Below are positions 57,290 to 64,000 of a stretch of DNA of 64,000 bases, in pieces (positions within the stretch are counted from its first letter, which is position 1; the number at the start of each line of letters is the position of its first letter). The position numbers were made by a program, and so were the translations under genes. Under the pieces are notes generated by a model. It was not told where the DNA came from and did no database searches. It was given only the letters and a program-made list of their open reading frames with translations. The stretch is taken from positions 8,503,318 through 8,567,317 of the forward strand of contig NW_024725489.1 in NCBI RefSeq assembly GCF_018991925.1, written 5' to 3'. The stretch comes from Homarus americanus. Its lineage: Eukaryota; Arthropoda; Malacostraca; Decapoda; Nephropidae.

Positions 57290-59515
57290 GCGCCCCGTTA
57301 GACTTGTTTAATATGTCTTATAATGGAGGTTGTATCCCTCTTAAGTGGAAGAAAGCAGTAATTGTACCAACACAAAAGAACACTGGAGATTTTCGTTCCA
57401 TATCTTTGATCTTTTGTTTTAGTAAAATGATGGAAGGAATAGTATTGAACAGGTTGTTGCATAAAGTGGAAAATCTCTTGGCGCCCAATTTACATGGGTT
57501 TATGAAAGAGAGAAGTACTGCAGACTATGTTGTAAAGTGTTTGAATAACTCCAAGGCTACATGCAGGACTTTTGTAGATTTAAAAAGGGCCTTTGATAGG
57601 CCAAATAAAGAAGTCATACTTGAGAAACTAATTAACTTAGGGGTTTCTGAGAAATTGCTGAAATGGATTGTGGATTACTGGAGTATTAGAATGACTAGAG
57701 TATAGTTTCAGGGTTGGTACTCAGAAGAAAGAGGGGTGTAGTTGGAGACTCCACAGGGAGGTGTACTTAGCCCCACTCTTTTTAACATGTTGATGAACAT
57801 AATGGCTCTCTACGAATTTCCTGGAGACACACAAATTGTGCTATATGCTGACGACAGTCTTTTACAGTGTAAAGGCTTTAGATGCATTGATTACACTTTG
57901 TTGTAAAATGGGCCTTGTAATTAACGATAGAAAAACTAAAAATTAGGTCAGAAATTATGAACATGGGGATCTATTTTTGAATGGATTAAGGCTAGAAAAA
58001 GTTGATGTTTACAAATAACTTGGGATGTACCAGTAGCTAAAACAACTATCTGTGCATACTTTGTGAGAAACAATATGAGACCATGGACGATAAATTTTTG
58101 TACATGAGGGTTGTCACTAGTCAAATGTAAAATTTCGGAGCGTATCGACCCCCACCTGCACAGACAGTTGCTTTAGCTACTGTACATTGGGAATAAGTCC
58201 AACAGTAAAGTACGTGAGATGCAATGCTTCGAGAATGCATGTAAAGGACGTTTAAGACCTTTAAGAGCTTTGGCATGGAAAGGGAAATGGTTTGTATCAA
58301 TACTATAAGTTCAGCTCCCATCCTTATAATGTATAGTAAGAAACTTATTCAAAAACTTGAAGTGATACAAAACGTGGCCATGAATCGTTTAAGGTTGTCA
58401 ACGGAACACTAGAATTGAAATGATGAGAATGGAGTTAGATCTACCAAGTATAGAACATAGACTAAAGGAACTTGCTGCAGCCGATACTCTTAGGACCATT
58501 AGGAGAGGAGGAGATAATAGGTTGTTCCGTACAATAATGTGCTTAAATGAAAGAACAGATCTTGGCAATGTGTCCAAGTATGTATATCTACCGTATAAAA
58601 TTATGATGGAGTAGGGAGTAAATAAATATTGCATTTCATTACAAACTTATATAAGGTTTAGACCATGGCAGGAAGGATGCATTTCAGTAGATATTTTACA
58701 ACTCGAGGGGCAAAAATGAAGATTTGCATCCCAGTTATTTACGAAATGTCTTTTTAGAGAAAATAAATAGTTTTACCAGGCGAAACTCTGTACATATATA
58801 TTTTGTAATGGATTAGTATTAAGTAACGGTCAAGGGGGATGCTGTGTTTTTATAAGGGAATGTTTTATCAATGAGTGTTATGCAGATGAAACAGTTTGTA
58901 AAAGAATTAGTAACAACACCTCATCCACGTTGGCTGAACTACACCCAGTTTGTGAAGGGCTTCAGGTTGTTATAAAGAAACATATTTTTGTTGATAGTAA
59001 AAGTGCATTGGAAGCCTTGCAGAGTAAAAATCCATGTAATTTTCGTATTGTTAATATCTGTAAACGACTGGTCATTTACAGAAATGGCTGACAAATTGGC
59101 CCAAAAAGCTGCAGAAAAGATGTATATAGATATTGTTGGCAATGTAAGTATTAGAACGATAAAGAGGGAAATGAAAAGAAAAAGAGAGGAATGGGAAAAA
59201 GCAAGAAGAGAAGTGATTGCCATATGTGGTGAGAGTTTTCAGCATTAGTTGTATGTTTTACAGAACACCAATGTAACTTACAGAACTAACTTACCATCTG
59301 CTGATAATGGTATATTGAGACTAAGATTGGGATACAAATATTACTGGCAGATAAGTGGAGGGGAGGGTCAACCTTGTCAACTGTGTCATCTTAGGGATGC
59401 ACATACACTAGAACATAATGTATTAGGATGTGAAAAAATCCAGCCATACAGGAACAGTGAGATCACTACATTAAGGAAACAAGTTTGTTGGATGATTAAT
59501 AATGGACGATGATTG
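57290..59515 (+). mobile_element. I/R1/Jockey-type LINE ORF2 with RNase H, decayed
   Basis: 57304-57705 holds RT entry blocks (IPLKWKKAVIVPTQK, HGFMKERSTADYVVKCLNN, FVDLKRAFDRPNKEVILEKL). Then come TPQGGVLSPTLFN and the active site LYADDSLLQ (about 57840), interrupted at 58030 by a MITE. 58420-58614 and 58920-59060 carry the connector and an RNase H (TLAELHPVCEGLQVV, FVDSKSALEALQS). The end has a CCHC-like motif CQLCHLRDAHTLEHNVLGC (about 59370-59430). RNase H after RT is typical of the I, R1 and related clades. The endonuclease is missing, and the left end follows the minisatellite within 240 bases. Confidence 0.8.
58030..58182. mobile_element. 153-bp MITE, copy 2, inside the LINE
   Basis: Reverse complement of 29768-29920, flanked by TA (58028-58029 and 58183-58184). 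It interrupts the LINE after the reverse transcriptase active site. The outer end reads CAGTAGCTAAAACAACTATC at the left (58031 onward; one extra C precedes it). Confidence 0.88.
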
Positions 59516-59989
59516 GTATATTTTCTCTATCCTGTTGTGTCTAGTGAGGAACCTTCCTTTCTTAATTCGTGTTTCAATGAGTGTGTTTTCTAATTCTGTG
59601 TCTGTGTATGTATATTTTATCTTGCCTTGCCTTACAGTATTTCTGCCAGGGTGACGGTGGTGGTGCCATAGTTCCCGTTTTTGTTTTTTTTTAGGGGTGC
59701 TGAATTTAGCGGTGTGTTCTGTTTTTGGGGAGAATTCGTCATCGTCCTCTATCGTTTCTTCCTTGCTTGCTGGCTGGGGGTGTATGTCGGGGGTAGCCTA
59801 TGACTGGGTCGATTGTTCTTCGTTTGCGGTGCTCTCTGGTTTGTATATCATGTTGAATATTTCGGAAGAGAGCACATCATTTGTCCGGTAGGTTGTTGGC
59901 GGCGAACATGTTCCTTGCTGTCTTGGCAAAACATCCCGGTCTGGCTCTGTTCATGAGGTGGGCAGGAACAATAAAGGTCATTATATTTA
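59516..59989. other. Spacer
   Basis: Between a plus-strand LINE end and a minus-strand LINE ORF1. It is T/G-rich, with no feature. Confidence 0.4.
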
Positions 59990-60850
59990 TGGGAAGGTGA
60001 CTTTAAAGTTGGAGTATCATAGGTTGTTGAGAAGGGGGTGGGGGAGCTTTTTCGAGGACCTTTGTTTTCCATTCGGTTAATTTTGTTACCGCTGAGTACG
60101 TCCACTTTTGTTGTTCCCGTGTCTTTTCTCTTTCCCTCTTCTTCTTTTGGTTAATTAATGCTTTTCTTGTGGGATATCGAGCAGCTAGTGTTCTGCGCTC
60201 TCCTTCGCAGTTTAAGCATTTAAGGGTTTCCTTGTTCTTGCATTCCTTAAGGTGTACCCCTTGTTTCCGGTTTCTGAGCTGTACGTTGTGTCTTTGTTAG
60301 GGCTGTCTGTAACCGTGTGAGGGTATTGGTAACAGTTCCAGCATGGAGTAAGGGAGAAGAATTCTTCCTGTTCACCTGGCTGCTTCTAACGTGGTAGTAG
60401 TAAAAGCAAAGTCCTTTATGGAAGATCTCTGGACCATGGATATTTCTTGAAACCTTATTTAAAGCACGCATGGCAGTCTGGATAGCTTGACCACTTCCTC
60501 CATTTTGACCCATTGGTTCCTTTGTTCGTTGTCTGATGCTAACTGCTGTTCGAATTTTTCCTAGGAGATCGCCCTATCCATTCGTTTGGCTGCTATCGAT
60601 ATCTGTGCTCGGAGTTGTGGAGAGACAGCAACTTCATACTTTGCGGACCTGAGTTTTTTGGTGGTGTCGCTTGGCAGGAGTACATCGACATCCTTCTCGG
60701 TAAGGCACAGGACGATGAAGGAGTCCTTGGTGGTGATAAGGTTGGTTAGGTACCTTCATGCCAAAGAAGACGAGGCAGACAGGCCACGGCTGCGTAAAAT
60801 GAAGCAAGCAAATACAGGCAACTTACCTATTCCAGGAGAGTAACCTATCG
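59990..60850 (-). pseudogene. LINE ORF1-like (gag-like) remnant
   Basis: Minus-strand text from 60750: DSFIVLCLTEKDVDVLLPSD, TTKKLRSAKYEVAVSPQLRA and AAKRMDRAI. After shifts near 60220 come ECKNKETLKCLNCEGE and RTLAARYPTRKALINQKKK, a C-x2-C-x-H/R-x-C-type knuckle with RK-x-x-I. The pattern equals that of 26725-27228 (D-x-D-x-LL...EV-x-x-P...RA...K-x-x-D). It is probably ORF1 of an I/R1/Jockey-type element, oriented opposite to the ORF2 next door, so not from the same copy. Confidence 0.6.
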
Positions 60851-61859
60851 CAGGAATTACTGCACCCCCACCGCCACTTGTTGGTCGAGTGGTTCCCATG
60901 ACTCTCTCCCGGAAGCCCCGTCAGAGGAACCTACTTCCTTAGTGTTAGAGATTGCTCACTTATAGACGTGAACAGTTGTGTATCTATTTAGGGTGGGAGG
61001 ATTCAGGGTTGCGACACCCTTTCTAGGTGGACCAGCACGATTACGGTTACCCAGGAAGGCTCGGCCGATGGATGGGTAAATAGATAAGTAATTACCATTG
61101 CAATAAACATAATTGCAAACTAGACATAATCCTGACAGCTCTCTCCTCTTGTTCAACCTTATTACTGTACAACCCATGTTGTACTGCTCCCCCATTATAC
61201 TTATGTTTTTCAATTCCACTGTAATTTATGTATATATAAAAAAAACTAAGCTAAAAAAAAATTATAAAAATATTGAAGTGATAACCGTGGTAACATTATG
61301 AGATGTTCTTATTACCACCATGCTATTGTACTATTACAGATGATACTAAATGTTACATAATACTTCCTTGAGATAAATGTATAGTATACATCAGGTGCCT
61401 AAAAGAGAGCTCAGGTTTTCAACTGGATCAGCCATGTTAATATTGTTATTATCATCCACTCTGTATCTGTGTTTTTCTGGCTAAATAAACTGTTTCAATT
61501 CAACTCAACTCAATTCAATGCTTCTACCCCCCTTTGTGTTAATTATCTCCTATGAGGGAAGTGCACAACTACAGGGGAGACTTAAGAACGAATACACCTC
61601 TAGGGTGCAGGTCCCAAATCCGCTACAGTAAACCGTTACAGACCACCCAATCTGGGCCGCCTCTGTTCAGGAGATACCCCTTGAGTAGTGAGGGCGACAC
61701 AGAATGGGCGTTGTCTGAAACAAGATTCCCAAATGGTTAGGTGGTAGTAAGTGGCGTCAGGTGATGGAACAAAGGGTGGCTGGCTTTGGCGTTGAATGGT
61801 CTCAGTCATAGAGAGAGGGTCCTATCACGGTGAAGGCGTAAGTTGATTAAATTAATCAC
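60851..61859. other. Spacer without recognised gene
   Basis: AT-rich DNA. Short TCAACTCAACTCAATTCAAT run at 61495-61518. Nothing else is supportable. Confidence 0.45.
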
Positions 61860-62288
61860 AGGGTTAATATATAGACCCCCAATCTTGATAGCGTCAATGA
61901 GCGACTTATCTGGGATGAAATGCGCAGGGCTTCCATACACAACAAAGTCTGTATAGTAGGCGACTTTAACCTTGGCCAAATAGATTGGACTGTCCTTACG
62001 GGTAACTCAGAATCAGAGGATTTTCTCGAGACGATCCAGGACTGTTTCCTAAGTCAACATATAACCGAACCTACCCGGGGTAATAATATACTGGATTTAG
62101 TTCTGTCGAACAGAGAAAACCTCATTAGCAATGTCGAGGTAGGGAACGAACTTGCAAACAGCGGTCACAAAGAAATTCGATTCCAGTTAGATTTTCAGGG
62201 CAGACGTAAGGAAAATTCCACTAAGGTACCAGATTTCAAAAGGGCAAACTTTGACAGTTTAAAGAGGCAGCTGAGAGAGGGGGTGTCA
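61860..62288 (+). pseudogene. CR1-like LINE endonuclease fragment, cut by a gap
   Basis: The plus-strand text PNLDSVNERLIWDEMRRASI, VCIVGDFNLGQIDW, EPTRGNNILDLVLSNRENLI and SGHKEIRFQLDF is an AP-endonuclease C-terminal half. SGHKE replaces the usual SDH, so the catalytic Asp is Gly. It is similar to 10371-11123. The frame is open for 120 codons up to the N run. Confidence 0.85.
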
Positions 62289-62388
62289 NNNNNNNNNNNN
62301 NNNNNNNNNNNNNNNNNNNNNNNNNNNNNNNNNNNNNNNNNNNNNNNNNNNNNNNNNNNNNNNNNNNNNNNNNNNNNNNNNNNNNNNN
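62289..62388. other. Assembly gap, 100 N
   Basis: Exactly 100 N, the standard placeholder for a gap of unknown size. Any frame that reads across it is an artefact. Confidence 1.
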
Positions 62389-62513
62389 TCGGGCAATGTT
62401 GCCACATAACACGTGCAGTATTGCCACGTAATTACATATATATATGCTACTCGGCACAGTAGCTTATATACAAGGTTGCTACTCGGTACAGTAGCTTAGA
62501 TACATAACCTACA
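62389..62513 (-). repeat. LTR fragment, third copy of the 46770-49758 LTR
   Basis: Matches the LTR from GCAATGTTGCCACATAACAC to the terminal CATAACCTACA at about 90%, including the duplicated GCTACTCGGCACAGTAGC module. It ends at 62513, where LINE ORF1 sequence starts. It could be the 5' end of another Gypsy copy or a solo LTR; the gap hides the rest. Confidence 0.85.
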
Positions 62514-63015
62514 TCGACGACTCCTTGTTCTTGCATGTGGTACACGATATCGTCATTACTCATGTCCTGGAATTCGTAGCTGTTAACTACAGCCTTACAG
62601 GTATTGAGAAATGCTGGGATATACGGTTCCACTTTGGTTGTATGGAAGGTTTTCAGATTCAAGGCGTCCCTCATTTGCTTTTCATCTTTAACAGTAACTT
62701 GGAGTTGGCCATTTCTTGTCTTTGGACTTTCTCCACGTCCCCTATTTGATCTTTAATGGCCTTCTGGATAATGAAGCCATCATTTTTGTCAAACGAGAAG
62801 GACGTGTCAACAGTCCGAAAGTGGATTACTCTGGCATTCTCTGGTGTAATTTCAATAGTACGTCTTTGTGGAATGGTTTTGTCGGTGGTCGATTCATGGT
62901 CTTTGTCTGTCAGTGGTCTTGGCAGTCTTAGATCATTTTGTTTGATCTCCCGCCTCTGCTTGTCCCTGCCTGAACAAGCAGAGGGGGGCTTGTTGTGGCC
63001 CCTCCCAGAGGGCAT
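62514..63015 (-). pseudogene. LINE ORF1-like fragment interrupted by an LTR
   Basis: The frame from 63015 (MPSGRGHNKPPS) has a basic, Lys/Arg-rich N-terminus and VIHFRTVDTSFSFDKNDGFI. After one shift it continues with LNLKTFHTTKV, CKAVVNSYEFQDMSNDDIVY and HMQEQGVVDV. The last resembles the KTFNTCKG...E-x-x-E-x-L-x-QGV region of gag-like ORF1 proteins of Jockey/CR1-type LINEs. The coding text stops exactly at the LTR boundary, so the LTR element inserted into it. Confidence 0.65.
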
Positions 63016-63454
63016 GGTTGGGGTGGCTGGGAACCACCCCTTAGGTACAGATTAAATTTGTTTTTTACATGTACTGTATATTATATGGTGTATTAAGGTT
63101 ATTGAAGGCCTTTAGTGCAGAAAAAAAAACTCTTTCCTAAGGGCGACCCCCGCACAGTGGTGTGTCTGCACTATCACGGACGTCACTGCTGGATTGGGCC
63201 AGGTTTTCCCTGACCCCCACTGGATACACACAATCCCACTCTGTGAGGTGTACACCACTGGGGGGGCTCTAGCACAAATACTGAAGTATTAAAAATTAGC
63301 AGGTGTCTCGGCCAGGGTAAGTAATGGAAAAATAATGTGAAGAGAGAAAGCCCTCCTACCACGTCAGGAAGGACAACAGTCAGCGCTTCCTCCTCCGCAG
63401 TAGTGTGGGTCACTCACACTGTGGGGAGGGAAGGCTAACGTCGTCAGTCCTGTG
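63016..63454. other. Spacer
   Basis: GC-richer unique sequence (63130-63420). No motif assigned. Confidence 0.4.
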
Positions 63455-63603
<149 letters not shown>

Positions 63604-63686
63604 GCTGTTTAACAGCGTTTCAGGAATCAGTGCATGTGCACAGGGATCCGGGAAGATGTGGCGTTTGTTGTTGTTGTTGTTGAGAT

Positions 63687-63705
63687 TGTCGGACCGTAGT
63701 CCGAC
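63687..63705. other. Short perfect hairpin
   Basis: TGTCGGAC and GTCCGACA around a four-base loop CGTA, directly after a (GTT)n run (63664-63681). No polymerase terminator context is visible. Function unknown. Confidence 0.4.
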
Positions 63706-63724
63706 ACGGGCCTTTGCCTTACGT

Positions 63725-63764
63725 CGTTCGTGAGGTATCAAAAATATATGGAAAGTGAACTGTG

Positions 63765-63848
<84 letters not shown>
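63725..63848. repeat. 44-bp module plus (TA)n array, copy 2
   Basis: The same module with three substitutions, then (AT)n at 63767-63848. The offset from copy 1 is 270 bp. Confidence 0.95.
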
Positions 63849-63849
<1 letters not shown>

Positions 63850-63851
<2 letters not shown>

Positions 63852-64000
63852 ACCACCCTCAGCAGTCTGGTTTTAGGATATGTTGATGATGTATTATGTC
63901 TTTGGCCATCTAATGAGATTCCAAAAGCTTTCCTGCCACAACTTAACAACTTAGCCCCTCGATCAAATTCACTGTGGAATTAGAGCAAGACTGTAAATTG
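63850..64000 (+). pseudogene. Penelope-like reverse transcriptase, partial
   Basis: The plus-strand text LGYVDDVLCLWPSNEI and FLPQLNNLAP, then after a one-base shift SIKFTVELEQDCKL, matches the YVDD block and the following I-x-FT-x-E-x-E segment of Penelope-like elements. In these elements LPFLD should come next, beyond the window edge. The catalytic YVDD is intact. The start is lost against the (TA)n array. Confidence 0.72.

Noticed and set aside
59697..59891. Plus-strand 64-codon frame with a signal-like hydrophobic start
   Set aside because: It overlaps the decayed minus-strand LINE ORF1 tail and has no recognisable features.
61920..62462. 180-codon plus-strand frame crossing the N run
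   Set aside because: It reads through 100 N of unknown sequence into an LTR; only the part before 62289 is endonuclease.
63725..63850. Hammerhead ribozyme next to the Penelope-like fragment
   Set aside because: Some Penelope-like elements carry one, but I find no CTGATGA...GAAA core in this stretch on either strand.

Overview
The window is eukaryotic nuclear DNA, almost certainly from an arthropod. A decapod crustacean is my best guess. There is no dense gene track. Instead there are kilobase-scale minisatellites, (TA)n arrays, many decayed retroelements of CR1-, RTE-, Jockey-, I/R1-, Ty3/Gypsy- and Penelope-like type, Tc1/mariner fragments and a 100-N scaffold gap. CR1-like 3' ends ending in an AAGAACAT-type 8-bp repeat are what I associate with decapods. 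Host coding sequence is nearly absent: the only convincing host piece is one short cadherin-repeat exon at 29019-29134.

Layout. 1-6005 and 6715-7940 are two unrelated minisatellites that both have a 35-bp period. 8764-12343 is a decayed but nearly full-length CR1-like LINE (minus strand) whose ORF1 has a coiled coil and an SGNH/GDSL-type esterase domain. 12741-13060 is a Tc1/mariner transposase fragment. 13589-22798 is a Ty3/Gypsy-type retroelement (minus; gag, pol, F-type env-like ORF) inserted into a 28-bp minisatellite. The target is rebuilt exactly by removing the element plus one copy of a CACG duplication. 23540-26330 is a second Gypsy-type element whose pol order is PR-IN-RT-RH, the Ty1/copia-like order known from the Gmr1 group. 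26725-28310 holds a LINE ORF1 fragment and a 5'-truncated CR1-like copy. 29019-29134 is the cadherin exon, followed by a 153-bp MITE. 30438-32335 is an RTE-like LINE fragment. 32655-38630 is a 6-kb minisatellite of 27-bp period whose frame-neutral length produces very long but spurious ORFs. 38634-41630 is a DNA transposon-like unit with TIRs of about 165 bp around a broken member of an uncharacterised protein family. 43577-46714 holds LINE and Tc1 debris. 46770-49758 is an internally deleted Gypsy element with two LTRs, PBS, PPT and a CCTAT duplication. 49985-57055 is a Gypsy element between two blocks of one 14-bp minisatellite. 57290-59515 is an RNase H-bearing LINE. 59990-63015 is further LINE debris, the gap and a third copy of an LTR. 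The window ends inside a Penelope-like reverse transcriptase.

Nearly every protein-like segment is a pseudogene with stops and frameshifts, so no genes cooperate here beyond the internal logic of each mobile element. Some frameshifts lie in homopolymers and may be assembly errors. The items most worth follow-up are the long-TIR transposon with the uncharacterised ORF, the env-bearing Gypsy element with its clean insertion into a minisatellite, the PR-IN-RT-RH element, and the repeated association of LTR elements with minisatellites.
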